Source of the DNA: Desarmillaria ectypa
Lineage: Eukaryota > Basidiomycota > Agaricomycetes > Agaricales > Physalacriaceae
Assembly (NCBI GenBank): GCA_030407005.1
Contig: JAUDYN010000005.1
Span: 186,001-250,000, forward strand
Length of the DNA: 64,000 nt
Direction of reading: 5' to 3'
Position numbers and translations under genes: made by a program. The notes under the pieces were generated by a model. It ran no database searches. It saw only the letters and a list, made by a program, of their open reading frames with translations, and was not told where the DNA came from. This document shows, in pieces, positions 10,700 to 22,498 of the stretch. Numbering within the stretch: the first letter of the stretch is position 1; each line of letters opens with the position of its first letter.

Positions 10700-12770
10700 T
10701 TAATTCTGTTCTTTCTCCGCCTTGCTGGCCACAAATCTACACCGATCTCCGTCCTTCTGTGGTTCCAATTCAACAAAGCTGCCACTCGTCGTAGTAGTAT
10801 TTTGTTGCAGTACAATTTGATCTTTGCCGTCGGTGGCGTACCCAGACCAAATAGGGGATCGTTTAAGCTTGAGAGTATTAGGGTTCTTGGCGCGCACAAA
10901 GGATAACCAATATGCAATCAGTTCTTCTGCAAAAGCATTTTCCTCGGCTGTCATCGGAGAAAAGGTCGTTGTCCCATTAAATCTAATGGGGTTTGTTGTG
11001 AGAGTTTGAATACCGTGATCATGTGAACCTCGTACGTACCCAGTGTTAGTACCAAGGAACATCATCCAATTCTCTGCGGCATGTGCAACAGTAATCGTAT
11101 CCGAACTGGTGGGATTTGGCTGATTGTAGCGGTATGCCCAGACTTTCACTCCAGCGCTAGAATACGCTGTTCCTAAAATGGGACGCTAGTGACAGCAAAT
11201 ATCAGCATGACAGCTTCCAGAAAAATGTGTGGTCACGCACTGCGCATCTGAACACCGTCTCTCCACCGAGCACAAACAGTCTCTGAAGTTCCGAATCGAA
11301 ATCCGAGGAAGGGTAGGCCTGCACTCACCCCGACTTGGCATCAGAAGAAAAACATACTCCACGACAAGGAGAGGCAATCACCGCGAGGTACTCATCCACG
11401 TCCGCGTCGTCCAATCCAGGGTAGAAAAATTTTAGCGTCTGGCCAATACCGAGACTCGCAACCGACGTTTCGTTCGATGTTGAGCTAAGTTTAACTTGGG
11501 CTTATTCCATTTAAATCTGGTAGAAGACTGAATACTGACCCAACAATGAGGGGGACGCGAGCAAAGCGTCCTGAAACTATGGCTGTCGTCGGATGTTCGG
11601 TCAAAAAATTTCCATCAATGACAGGATGGAAAGAGCGGTATGGACCGGAGCTGCCACGAAATCAGCTAGTTAAACGTACATTTGAACTGTTTATACGTAC
11701 AAAGAAGCATCTTGAGCGCGAGCAAGATCTCCAATACTAGCATTCCGTAGACATTCCATTTGAGAGGCGAGGCCACCAGAACTACATCCAACTTTTCCCG
11801 CGTAGAAGTCAAATAAGGGCTGAGAATAACAAGTGAGTCAACATATGACTGCCCTGGACCTGCTGCCAGGCTACTAACATTTTGTTGCTCCGGAGAAGGG
11901 ACTGCACCACGGTACACACTCTGGGCTATAGCGCCAGAGAATAACTGCTCTCCTTCATGAGCGACGAGATGCAGCTCTACAGACGATCCACCAGCGCTCT
12001 CGCCGTTGATGGTTACACGTTCAGGGTCTCCGCCGAATGCTGATATTTGCTGCTTCACCCATCTGAGTGCTTGGATCTGGTCGAGAAATCCAGCGTTCAG
12101 GTCACCATGCTCGGAGGAACTGGCGAAGTCTGGATGGGCAAGAAATCCGAACGAGGAAAGGCGGTAATAGACAGAGACGATTACGACGTTGGGGCTTTGA
12201 TGTACCCAATGGTCGAAAGGCCAATTGGCAGGGTTCCCATAGATGTAGCCCCCGCCGTGAATATATACCAAGACAGGCACTACATAGGAGGTAAATCATG
12301 CGCTCAGACCGGGGTTTACTTCCGCACCCAGCTGACTTACAATTCCTGCCACTAGTCGGAGAATAGATGTTAACCTTTAGGCAATCCTCGCTCCCTGCGC
12401 CACCGGCGTCACCGGCTAGGAAAAAATAATGTGCAGATCTGCAAGGTAGTGAAACCAAGGAATAAGTACCACCCGTAGTGCCTTGAATGCAAGGTTCCGG
12501 ATAAAACGTAGCATTGATCACTTGTCCGAATGCCTCTGTCGTGATGCGCCCCGTATCCAAAGGCACGGGCGCACGGAAACGTCGGTCACCTAGGGGCGGC
12601 TCCGCATATGGAATACCAAGATGAGCAACTGTGTCGGGATAGGAAAGATTACCAAGATATCTGGCATATCCTGTGTCGACAATGAGTCTGTCACCACCAG
12701 CCGGGGCAGAAGACACCAAGGTATTCGCAAAATAGACAAAGAAGAGAACGGCGACCTTGACGGGAAGCAT
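10700..12770 (-). CDS. Secreted type-B carboxylesterase/lipase
   Basis: Alpha/beta-hydrolase of the COesterase family with several introns. The N-terminus MLPVKVAVLFFVYFANTLVSS is a signal peptide. It is followed by the family blocks HLGIPYAEPPLGDRRFR, SEDCLKVNIY, VLVYIHGGGYIYG (oxyanion hole) and VSVYYRLSSFGFLA. The nucleophile elbow is INGESAGGSS. A downstream exon holds the acid region (LFVLGGETVFRCAV), and the last exon has the catalytic His in TVAHAAENWMM. The protein ends SKAEKEQN. It should hydrolyse carboxylic ester bonds outside the cell, in lipid or cell-wall ester breakdown; the natural substrate is unknown. The triad residues are all visible, so it looks active. Length is about 550 residues, normal for the family. 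Confidence 0.93.
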
Positions 12771-13499
12771 TCTGACTTGGTTCGCCAGAGTGACGTGCTA
12801 CAGCTTAGGCTTGATTTGCATTCTTTTTTATGGCGAGTACTCGAATAGAGCTTCTCGTGAGAGTCCGCTCGGATTATCGGTAGCTCATGTTCGAACTTCG
12901 ATGTACGCGTGACGCTGGAGGCCCGGGACGAGGTCAAGAGGTCTGCCTGTGGGTACGAGACGCGCGCGTATGAACAATAGCTGGGCATCACAAGACAAAG
13001 CTTAGCCATTCGAAGCAGAACTCTCACGTAAACTGTTCTGATGATATGCCTCGGAGAGCGGCAAAAGGGCGACTGGTGGTAATGCGAGGCAAGTTGGGTT
13101 AGATGACAGTCGTCGGGCCGACGTCTCCGCTGAGGATGGAAGAATAGCGGAGTTAGTACTTGAGATATCTGATGAGTAGAAGATGACAACGATTGTGCGG
13201 CACGGGTGGAACGAATTCTACCGCCTCACTGAGTCAGTATGGGAAAAAGTCAAGTTAAGCGAATCGCATATGGTATGGAGATCAGCGAACGTCAGGACTT
13301 GGTAGTCAATACGTCGAGGGATTTTCCTTCTCGCCAAGTAGTATATACAGGTCCCATGTTCGTGGTATCCTACACGGGATCCAAAAAAGCTCTAAACAGC
13401 GGCAAATTTCTTCGGTCCGGATGTTTTCCGGAGGTCACAAGCTTCAGCACACAAGCGGCGAGTACGAACCTGAAGCAAGAGAGAAAAACATGGCAAACC
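12771..13499. other. Intergenic; no gene recognised
   Basis: Upstream region of the esterase. No domain or RNA gene recognised on either strand. Confidence 0.5.
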
Positions 13500-13695
13500 T
13501 TGACATGCTGGGAAGCTGAAACGTCTGACACGCGAGCTTTCCATACCTCCTCTCCCGAATAGCATTGCCCCTCCTCGTGCTCATCTGAGGCATTCCTCTC
13601 AGCTGATACAGTCAAGCGGCCGTTGTGGACGTCAATGGACACATCATTTCTGATAGTCCGGGGAAATTGAAGGTGGCGTCTTCGTGAAGATCCAT
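13500..13695 (-). pseudogene. sHSP (HSP20) relic, central exon only
   Basis: On the minus strand, MDLHEDA at 13695 runs into TFNFPGL, matching MDLHEDSV...TATFELPGL of intact sHSP copies but with about five codons deleted. After a frame change it continues as VSIDVHNGRLTVSAE, then SASQHVK, matching DVQIDVHDGRLTISGE and the end of exon 2. I found no first exon and no C-terminal TVTFPK exon nearby. It is therefore a truncated, frameshifted remnant of an sHSP gene. It sits about 600 bases from, and divergent to, the copy at 14.3 kb, so the two may derive from one inverted duplication. Confidence 0.72.
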
Positions 13696-14167
13696 CCTAA
13701 AGGGGATGGAGTCGGATAGTGGAAGAGCACAGGTGGACGAAACGCGTAGCTTAGTTTTAAAAACCGTTAGACGAGCCTTCAACTACTTTAAACGGCGCAC
13801 TTTAGTTGCCGTTGGTCGCTGCCCTTGATGCAAATTCTCCATCAGGAAGCAGCCCTCCAATTGTAGACAGGCTCGTATGGATTGCGTGCTTGAACAGCGA
13901 CGTGGCTAGCCAGGATGGAGCTCCGGATTTCTCGAAAGCTCGAGATCGCTATGGAACACCGGGAACTTGAAGAAGAATCTAGAAAGCTGGCGACGAGTCG
14001 CGATTCGATCACATGATCCCACCCTCCTCAAAATTGAACGAATATCGACGCGTTTGTGGATGTATATTATAGGTTGTATACCATCGGATAGTATGGCAAA
14101 AAGTGTCTTCTGTGCTGAAGAAAGAAGAGATCGTAGGTCCTGGTGGATACTAGGTCGCTGACTCCTT

Positions 14168-14256
14168 GGAATTTTCGACAACCTTCTTCGAGTTTCTCCG
14201 ACTGTACACTCGTCACCTGCAGTAGAAAGTTCGAGCACAAGTCTAGCGATATAAAG
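14168..14256 (+). promoter_or_regulatory. Degenerate heat-shock elements and TATA box
   Basis: At 14168-14185 the bases read GAA-tt-TTC-ga-CAA-cc-TTC, a four-unit heat-shock element with one unit mutated (GAA to CAA); the copy at 56.6 kb has the perfect form at the equivalent place. A second two-unit site, GAAAGTTCGAG, lies at 14225-14235. TATAAAG at 14250-14256 precedes the ATG by about 50 bases. Confidence 0.6.
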
Positions 14257-14304
14257 AACACTCACATATTCATCTTGCCATTCTATACGAACACACAAAC
14301 GACA

Positions 14305-14853
14305 ATGTCTATCTACTATTACGAACCCTTCTACAACTTCGACCGTCTCTTCGACGCATTCATTCGTCCTGCCGGCCAACTACTACAGGCCACGCAAGAC
14401 GCCGCCATTTCCATCTTGGAGCCGAAGTCAGTTCACCGGTCTTCGTTTCGGAACATCTGACTTGTTCCTCCAATACAGAATGGATCTCCACGAAGACGCG
14501 ACCAGAAACACGGTGACTGCGTCGTTGGAGTTGCCTGGCCTCAAGAAGGAAGATGTGCATATCGATGTGCACGGCGGCCATCTGACTATTTCAGGGGAGA
14601 AATATCCCATCTGAAAGGGGGGACAACGGCTATGCCGTCCGCGAGCGCAGGTACGGCAAGTTCTCGAGGACATTGAGGCTGCCCCAGGGGATTAAGGTAA
14701 GCAAGCAATGTCAGCTCCCGAAGACAAATGTAGAGTGTCTGACTTCATACGCAGGAAGAGGAGATCAAAGCATCCCTTGCACACGGTTTGTTGACGGTAA
14801 CATTCCCGAAGGCTGCACCCGAGACGACGCCGAAAAATATTACAATTTCTTGA
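14305..14853 (+). pseudogene. sHSP (HSP20) gene with a frameshift in exon 2
   Basis: Three-exon sHSP nearly identical in design to the intact gene at 56622. Exon 1 starts MSIYYYEPFYNFDRLFDAF. Exon 2 reads MDLHEDATRNTVTASLELPG and then LKKEDVHIDVHGGHLTISGEK. Close to base 14608 the frame breaks: the zero frame hits TGA at once, while the next frame continues with NGYAVRERRYGKFSRTLRLP. Exon 3 is intact (EEEIKASLAHGLLTVTFPKA to ITIS-stop). Apart from this single small indel the gene would be complete, so it is either a very young pseudogene or a sequencing/assembly error. As written, it would yield a protein truncated inside the alpha-crystallin domain. I do not give a joined protein. Confidence 0.82.
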
Positions 14854-15623
14854 ACAGTTTTTTTAGGATAATGTGTATAGCACTGTATTTTAGCGTCAAC
14901 AAAAATCTGTATTGGTTTTAGTGTAATGAGCGTGTGCAAAAATAAGGTGTGCCTATGATAATGATGTAACGTTTTTCTCACTACGCGGTCCTCCGCATGG
15001 CAGTCTCTAGTGCATGTCTTATATCTGTGGAAAGTTCCGTCACCAAGGAGGGCCCGTAGTTTCCCATCGAAGTCATCAGACTCGATTTCGGATATGCAAC
15101 CCGGGCCGTTTAGTCGGGTCCTTCTGCAGAAGATTCGGAGAATATTAACGTTGGAACCAAGGACAAATAATTCGTCGCTATGAAGCATTATTCCACGATA
15201 GACGCGGCACAATTCTCAGTCACTCAGAGCTGCAGTCTAATGACCTGATCCTTCACAATCAGAAAAATGCCGGTTATCAGAATTCTAGGGGGTGTTTCCA
15301 AGCTGTAAATGAAGAGAACGATAAATGCACAGTAATCATGTTAAAAAAGCGAAAGTTAATGCCCCTCGGAAGTCATTGAGAGGATTATACGGCCAAGTGC
15401 CAAGGTAATACAGGAAACAGGAATGAGCGCAGTCGGCAATTCCCGATGCATGTTGCCTTCTACTCTGAGGCTACCGCCCAACTGCCGCTGCTCACAATCC
15501 AGTCTTCCCTGCCACCTTTCTGCATGAAGAGGACGTAAAATGTGGGTCGAATCCGGGGCGCTTTCTAAAAAAAAATTGGAAAATTTACTAGTCAACAACA
15601 AACACATCAGTTCTCAGGTCCAG
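14854..15623. other. Intergenic; no gene recognised
   Basis: Downstream of the frameshifted sHSP. No domain, RNA gene or strong repeat recognised. Confidence 0.5.
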
Positions 15624-15830
15624 ATGTCACTGTCAGGGGAAATCATCGACTCTATTCTCGGGCATCTGTCCGACTCCGATTCTGGTATAACGCTGCGCAT
15701 CTGCACTCTAATCTGACTCTATGGACGTGTACCCGTCTCTTCCGAGATGCTTGTGCTGGCGGTGTCAATAAAATAGAACGGTTTGCCTATTGGGTGTCCA
15801 GTGATCATGTTCCGGCCTTACCGCCCCGGC
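15624..15830 (+). pseudogene. Probable F-box relic
   Basis: From the ATG at 15624 the frame reads MSLSGEIIDSILGHLSDSDS then ITLRICTLI-stop. EIIDSILGHL...LRICTL resembles the first helices of basidiomycete F-box domains, which usually run EIxDxIIDHL...LxxCSLVxRxW. A stop falls where the conserved Trp segment should be. The downstream frames remain somewhat open but without recognisable repeats. This is probably the decayed head of an F-box gene; chance similarity cannot be excluded. Confidence 0.4.
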
Positions 15831-15839
15831 CCTTACGTC

Positions 15840-17842
15840 GAGTCCCTTGTCGCAGAAGCGACGATATTTGCTAACGCGTAATGCTGCGAAGCACTGATGC
15901 GCCGTTCTGCCTCTTCTTCTGGCGCTGACATCGCTGGAAACGAAGGGATTTCGTCTAATGAACAGCAGAAGCGCATGTCCTTGCTCTGTCCATCGAATGC
16001 AGCTGCCAAAGTCCCGTCTAAGCTTCGTTTGAAAGGGCTTCGTCTCAGGGAGGCTCATTTTCCTTCACGGTACTGCGTGCACGAGGTCACTTGCGCATCC
16101 CCTTCAGTAGGGTCCCTCTTCCTAACGTGCTCAGCTGCCGTACAAGGAAGCCCGACGGAAGGCCTCTTCCTTCAGCATGACCAGATCCAACAATAGTGTT
16201 TTGTGGATCCTCTCGCACCCTCGTACACCCCTCAACCGGAGTTGGTTCCTTGAAAGCTAGCAAGAACTACTGTCTTGATAACACCAATGAATATCTCCAA
16301 ATTTTAGGTACCTATCTGAGTAGTTTCTCTATGTATGTGCACCATATGCTCCCCATCTGTCCTTGGTGTGTTCTACGTTTCGTTGTGCCCACCATCTAAC
16401 AGCCATTGTAGACAATAATGTTTTCAATGTCCCACGCGCCGGAGCTAAGAGCTCCGTCTTCATAGTACGCACGGACCCTTACTGTCACTACCAGACCGGA
16501 AGCAAACCACCCCACGGAGCTCCTCCCGCTGAACGATTTTCTATCGGGGACGCGCTTTCTGTCTCTTCGTCGCGTGACGATTGATATTTTTACTTTGAGG
16601 GTTCATTCAAGGACGTGGACACGCGTGTTCTTGCTGGATTGAGATATCAAAATATAGTAGCTGCACCCTTCTACTGGATGCTAATAGCTTCCCAATGCCG
16701 GCTCGGAGCTCGAGCTCCGTTTTGAGTTGAGGAGAGGCAATCTGAGCATGAGCGTTACATGCATTTCCAGTTCCTTGTACGCGTCTTATTCATTATTGTA
16801 TCTGATTTTCGAAACCCTTGGTGGTAAACCCAGACGAGAACAAACGTCCCCACGATTGATTTCTCCTTCGCATTTCGATCAATCTTTACGGGTCTAGATA
16901 TTGCATATCTTCAATCTGCGTCAGGAATCCTGGAATGCACATGCCTTCGCTTCACCGTAATGGATCTTGGGATCAAACTATGTTTAGGACACGGTGCCTC
17001 GTTCGCCACGGAACTGCTGCATCTATCCCTATCTTCGTAGTCAGGTACACGTCCCGAGAACTCAGTCTTTGATGACCCGCAGTCGTCAAACTCTGGATAC
17101 ATCACCGGCTATCGCATTTTTGCATCCCCAAAATAGGAAAACATGTGCGATGTATTAGTAACGGTAAGTCACTTTCCCCTCCATCAACTCCACCACTAAG
17201 TTACTTATACCACAAACAGAGTGGCAAGATAAGGAGGGCCGATGAAAGACACCAGTGGATTCTAGGGTTAGGTGTGCCCATTTCGTCTCGTGTCCATCCG
17301 AAAATCGTACAATGTCAACTCAACATTACCTATCCTCAAAATTTTCACCGACAGTGTCCATTGGCCATGAATTGATGTGTGTGGCTTTCATTTACTCACC
17401 GTTCTCTCGTTGACTAGGACTACCGAAACAGGACCCTATAAATCCAGCCTCGTGTGCTATAAAACGCCGATACATTTATGCTGGAGTTACTGATGATGTG
17501 CTTCCGATGCTGCTTGAATGTGAGAAGGAGCATGTCGATAAACGCAACGAAACTGATGCGTTGTAGTATGGAGTGTCATATCGTTCTGTTAACATTTTAT
17601 CCGTCCATCATGTTACCTTGCCTCAGCTTCGACGCAGCTCTCATCGCAGACTTCCAGACCTAAACAGAAAGTTGGCCTATCCTCGTGAAGAGACTGGACT
17701 GATAGCCAAAGAATACCAGAACTAATGCCACGCCGATGAATTCGCGTCGTAACTTCAACTGATCAGAACAATAAAGAGTCAGTCTTTGTTTGAATTGTCT
17801 TGAGTACCAAGTACCAAAAAAATTCACGCGCAGGTCGAAGGA
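15840..17842. other. Intergenic; no gene recognised
   Basis: About 2 kb without a convincing gene. It contains a perfect 16-base palindrome at 16704-16719 centred on CTCGAG, but nothing coding that I can support. Confidence 0.5.
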
Positions 17843-17850
17843 TATAAAAG
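17843..17850 (+). promoter_or_regulatory. TATA box of divergent sHSP
   Basis: TATAAAAG lies 42 bases before the ATG at 17892, matching the spacing seen at the other sHSP copies. No perfect multi-unit heat-shock element is visible in the 100 bases upstream. Confidence 0.6.
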
Positions 17851-17891
17851 GCTCCCTACAGCTCTCCCTCAACCCAACACACGGAGCAACG

Positions 17892-18391
17892 ATGTCTAAC
17901 ACGTCCTACTTTGCATACCTCCCCAAGCCTGTCCCCAAGCCTCCTGGGCCTGCGCAGGACCCCTGGATGCCAGAGTGCGTTGTCCCGTTACCCCGAATCA
18001 TGCCACCTTTAACCACGTCAGCAGCATGGACTTTCGTCAAGACACTACCACAAACACTGTTACCGCCACATTCGACCTTCCCGGCCTCAAAAAGAACGAC
18101 GTCGGCATCTTCTTGTGCAACGACGTACTGAGGATCGACGGAGAGATTCCCGTACGGGAACAGAAGGGTTACATCGTGCGTGAGCGCAAGTCGGGGAGAT
18201 TCTCGGCGTCGGTGTGTGTTCCTTGTGGAGTCCGGGTGAGTGGGCAATCTTTGTGTGGGATAAGCGCGAGTCATTGAGGTTTTCGATAGGAAGGACACGT
18301 CAAGGCTTCGCTTGAAGATGGTGTACTGACGATTACGTTTCCAATGCAGGTGGCACCAGAACCAGTGATGAAGCAAATTATGATCTCATGA
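17892..18391 (+). CDS. Divergent small heat-shock protein (HSP20)
   Basis: Three exons sharing the intron positions of the other sHSP genes. Exon 1 is unusual: after MSNTSYFAYLPK it is proline-rich (PVPKPPGPAQDP) instead of the YYEPFYNFDR motif. Intron 1 runs from GTGCGT to CACGTCAG. Exon 2 carries MDFRQDTTTNTVTATFDLPG and LKKNDVGIFLCNDVLRIDGE, then VRERKSGRFSASVCVPCGVR. Intron 2 begins GTGAGT. Exon 3 reads GHVKASLEDGVLTITFPM and ends IMIS at 18391. The alpha-crystallin signature is present and the frame is open throughout, so this looks functional though strongly diverged. The loop is shortened relative to paralogues (no SSEYEEEG stretch). Confidence 0.85.
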
Positions 18392-19592
18392 AATATCTGG
18401 GAATATAGTATACTTAAGTATAGATTTGAAATGTGTTCTCTGGATAAGCACATACTCACTCTGCCACTCAGTAAGAGGCTAGAAAGGCTAAGCAGATCTA
18501 GGGTCATTCTGCGAGTTCTTGAAGACCAAGTTGGAACAGTCCTGGGAGTTGGGCTTAGACTGGCAATGTATCATAGTATCAACAAAAATCTGTGACCTTG
18601 TTCAATGAAGCATAGGGAAACTGAAATAAAAGTACGAGCTAACCACAAAATCAGCGCCAATCCTATCCTGCACGATATCATAGAACTCGCCATTAGACGT
18701 CACCAGTAATTTTCTCCGTCGGGACTTCATACATCATCCCACCTCCACCATCCGCACATCCTCCCCGTCGCATTCCCACCGAAGCCAACCCCAGGCGGTA
18801 CTCGACGAAAGCGCCTCAGCCGTTTGCCCTCCGTACGCTTGAGATTCCTGACGAGAGAGGTGTTGCGACTCGAGACTCAAGACTCAGTGCGATAGAAGAT
18901 GAAATGGTCGAGATTGAGGGAGCAGTGTGAGATAGAGGAGAATATGCGCAGAGGTATGCGAGGGGAGACAGCGAGCCGGGCCGACGAGCAACTGTCCTTC
19001 TGACGTCCATTCGGGTTCGGAGAGATAAAGGCTTGATGAGCTAGACTTATAGCACTACATATTGTCTCTGGAAACAGTAGACTGGAATACTACTTGGAAG
19101 AAAATAACTCGAAATTTATGTACGCACAGCGACGAGCTATAATAAGGATGAGTGCCATTCCTCAGTATATCGAGGGCCATCTATGACGATCGCCTGGGCC
19201 TCAAGTCGTCAAACCTGCCTTGTCTTTCGTCCAAACTGACGACCTCAAAAAGAGCATGAATTGGGCAGAGAAAGCACCGACTTGACGATGAAGATATGGA
19301 AGGGCACGGAAAATTAGGATGCATTAACTTTGATAAGAAGAGACTCCACAGCTTTGCTGATCTTAAATAACCTGACCATTAGGGACTGGGTTAAGAATGG
19401 ATCTGCTTACATGGAAACGTTAAAACAAAACTAGCCGTGAAAAATAAATAACAGCCTTTCGTTCAAACACAAAAGGCATCATCGCCATCTGATTTGGAGT
19501 CCGTGACTAGGCCTAATTATTATGATCTCACAACGACATCGGTATGTTTCTCCCAGACAGAACTTATCCAATTTCATGAGATGATCAATTCT
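18392..19592. other. Intergenic; no gene recognised
   Basis: No recognisable protein or RNA gene on either strand. Confidence 0.5.
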
Positions 19593-20711
19593 TCAAGGAA
19601 CGACCAATGCTAGTCCACCATCAACCCTCACAACTGCTCCATTCGTATAGTCAGATACTGCCAAGTAGATTGCCGTCATACCCATCTCCGCATCACTAGC
19701 AAGAGTCGAATCAATATCCAACCTCATCCAAGTACTGAACACACTCACGTCCCTGGCCTCCTCGCAGGTATCGGAGCCCCAAACCCAAGTGGTGACTCCG
19801 AACTCGACATTTCCAAAACCTCAGGAGTGGCTATCTCCGACGGAAAGATGCCAGGCTCCAGCGCGTTCACTCGAATCGGGATACCTCTTCCAGCAAAGCT
19901 CGTCCCCAGAACGAATGTGAGCTTTTCCAAAGCAGCTTTCGTCGGGCCGTATGCCAACTAGTAAGCCAAGTTAGTTCCGAGTCAAAATTTTGAAGAAAAC
20001 GACAGCACATACACAGCCCGTATCCACTGGTGTGTGCAGCTTTGCCGCCACGCTGCTGATGTTGATAACGCTCGACGTGCCTTGAGGACGGGAATGCGCT
20101 CCTTTGATGAGGAGAGATTGGAAGGCGCGAACGGCGAAGAACGGAGCGATGGTGTTGAGTGCAAAGATATCCACCCAATCCTGTACCGTCTCGGGCTCAA
20201 AGGGATCTAATGCTGCGAGCTTCATTGCGGAAAAGTCTGGGTCGCGGCGGGAGGCACCGAAGCCAGCACTGCAAAAAGATTAGCATATGAAAGAAGGGAA
20301 TTGAGGATACTATAGGCAGACTTGTTGACAAGGATATCGAGCTTGCTATCGATTCCTTCGATGTGTTTTGCACCAGCCCTGACGCTTTCTTCATTTGTCA
20401 CATCCATCTGGAGTCTGCGTAAGCGTTAACAATGAATATCCTACAACACAGAGGATAACTAACGGGACAATGGATCCTGGGATGCCTGTGACTGACGCTG
20501 CAGCTTGCTCTAGCACATCCATCCTTCGCCCAGTGATGTATACTTTCGCTCCATTTGCAGCGAAAGCTTTAGCAATCATAAATCCTCTGTCAAAGAGTCA
20601 ACCGTGAGTTACGATTGAGGATCATAAGGCTTACATCCCTGTGCCTCCACCTGTAACGAGACCTACTCGTCCAGACAGCGACATCACCGTAGCCACATTG
20701 AGATCTGCCAT
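19593..20711 (-). CDS. Short-chain dehydrogenase/reductase (SDR)
   Basis: Classical SDR of about 300 residues with several short introns. It starts MADLNVATVMSLSGRVGLVTG at 20711. The cofactor loop TGGGTGIG follows. Then come the ITGRRMDVLE segment and QMDVTNEESV. NNAG is formed only after splicing: donor after AACAA (GTCTGC) joins TGCTGGC to give VNNAGFGASR. The catalytic block is SSVINISSVAAKL followed by YGPTK (Tyr-x-x-x-Lys). The C-terminus ends VDGGLALVVP-stop at 19593. The enzyme should be an NAD(P)-dependent oxidoreductase; the substrate cannot be told from sequence. All family residues (glycine loop, Asn, Ser, Tyr, Lys) are present. Confidence 0.93.
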
Positions 20712-22437
20712 GTTCGGGGAATACTGAACAGTCGAGTCTGTACACGGTCTCTTTTATTGCAGCATCTTTGGTATTATTCATCGAGACTGTGTCCCGGCGA
20801 AGGCGGTGGATGGTTGCGTTGGCATCACCCGCGTTCTGCCAGTATCGTCAGCAACTGTGACAAACGATTTCGGGCCAGGATAGCCCTTGAACCCTTATCG
20901 TGTCAGAGGAAGAGCTTTTGTAGTGATTATTCATAGTCTTTTACGCGATTCCCTTGGGAGGTGAGCCGATCAACGGATGCTGCACCTTCCTTCGAGCATT
21001 TCTGGATTCGGCTGACAGGGTAGACGAATAAATGAACAGAAGGGCGACCTACGGACTAAGCTTCAGTCGAGATGAATGCGCGTCCAGTATATTGGATCAC
21101 TCTTGCGCTAGCCGGAGGCTACAAAAAATCACCAGAAAATACTGAACCCCAGTACATTCCAATAAAGAGCTGGCTTCGTGGACAGCACAGACCTGAAGCA
21201 TGCGTGAGTATAAGCGTGGCCTCAAAAAGGTAAGTGGCGCCTGATACATCCGTTCAACAGCCTCAATACCGCAAGATATACAGGATGAAGTCTAGTTCCC
21301 ATTCATATTTGGGCTCTTTGCTTCCGAATACGCTGACTAACTGTCATCGCGAGGTGCAAGATGAGGCGGATATTGTGCGAGATCTCCAGCTCACATGGCT
21401 GTGCCGGCTTCGGCCTGGGGGTCGGTCGCGTTGGAATTCTCGTTCATGTTCTATTACCTTCTGCTTCATTCTCAAGGACCTTTCGCGGTATTAAGTCTTG
21501 TAAACCGTGTTAGGAATCGCGTTTGCGACAGATCTAACTCACAGTCGTTGTTCAGCTGGAAGAACTGCAGCCCCGTCGATACCACTTTTGTCGGCGTTGT
21601 CGATAAACCTTCAAGCTGGGAATTTCTTCTTTCTGCTCCCTAGCCAGTAATATGTTGGAATGCGTGTCTCATACATCCGCGCCTGTGCTCCTACCAAACC
21701 AAAGGTCGCTCATTTCTGTCCAACGATTATGTATGGTTAGAGTGTTGGTGTTTGGCGCGTCCTCTATGAGTCTCAGCACAGGAATTTTGTTGCCTTTGGA
21801 GGTAACCAGTACAGCGGGGACAGCACGTGCGCGCGAACTAAGCATCGGATACTTTGCACGTTGTGTTGTCTTGCCGGGTGGATCGTAAGTCGATAGGGAA
21901 AGACCTAACATCGCGTCATTCGCAGCCCTCTTGCGCACCAACAAGCCAAAGGCCAGATCTAAAAGAAAAACAAGGGCTGATCGTGAATAACAAGCAGTAA
22001 CGCACCAGGAATATCCATACGTCATCTCCATCGTCGAGAGCCACAAATGCTCATATAATCCTCATTTTCCCAGTGCTGACCTCCTCTATATGTGAGTAGG
22101 AGCCGTTATCAGAACTTCAGCTCAGTCTCGTTAAACAGTAGTAGTCGTGATCCAGTCTTCTTGCAGGACCGCATTGCTACATATCCTTGCCGCATGTTCG
22201 AAAGAGATCATAGTCAAACGATTAGAATAAACCACGGTATGTGAGACGAAAAATGTCGCGGTGCATAATGGCTGTCGGTTGGCAAGAAAGATACGGCACA
22301 GTCACTGCTAAAGGGTGACAAATTGCTTCGGTGTTTTTGTTCCAAAGATTGTTCCGGGATGAGCAGCGCTAGCAAAGGAAGATTGAAAGGTACATTCAAA
22401 AGAATCTAATGCATAAAAAGAAACACTAGAGATAAGA
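20712..22437. other. Intergenic; possibly decayed coding sequence
   Basis: Several medium ORFs occur on both strands (for example plus 21652-21888, minus 21669-22046) with some hydrophobic stretches, but I recognise no domain and no consistent splice pattern. It could be a remnant of a membrane-protein gene. Confidence 0.35.
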
Positions 22438-22498
22438 GAACACTAGCAGAATTCGAACCTGTAGTACATCCGGCCTTGACCACTTGACTGTAGCGTCC
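22438..22498 (-). pseudogene. tRNA-like relic lacking the anticodon arm
   Basis: Read on the minus strand, a 7-base acceptor stem (GGACGCT with AGTGTTC, allowing G-U) encloses a D-arm-like CAAGTGGTCAAGG and a T-arm-like CAGGTTCGAATTCTG. It resembles tRNA-Ser/Leu, but the anticodon and variable arms are missing (61 bases in total). It is best read as a tRNA pseudogene or a tRNA-derived short repeat. Confidence 0.55.

Noticed and set aside
16704..16719. Perfect 16-base palindrome as a regulatory site
   Set aside because: No gene nearby and no second copy seen; could be chance.
21652..22046. Possible seven-helix membrane protein
   Set aside because: Hydrophobic stretches exist, but no family motif and no consistent exon structure on either strand.
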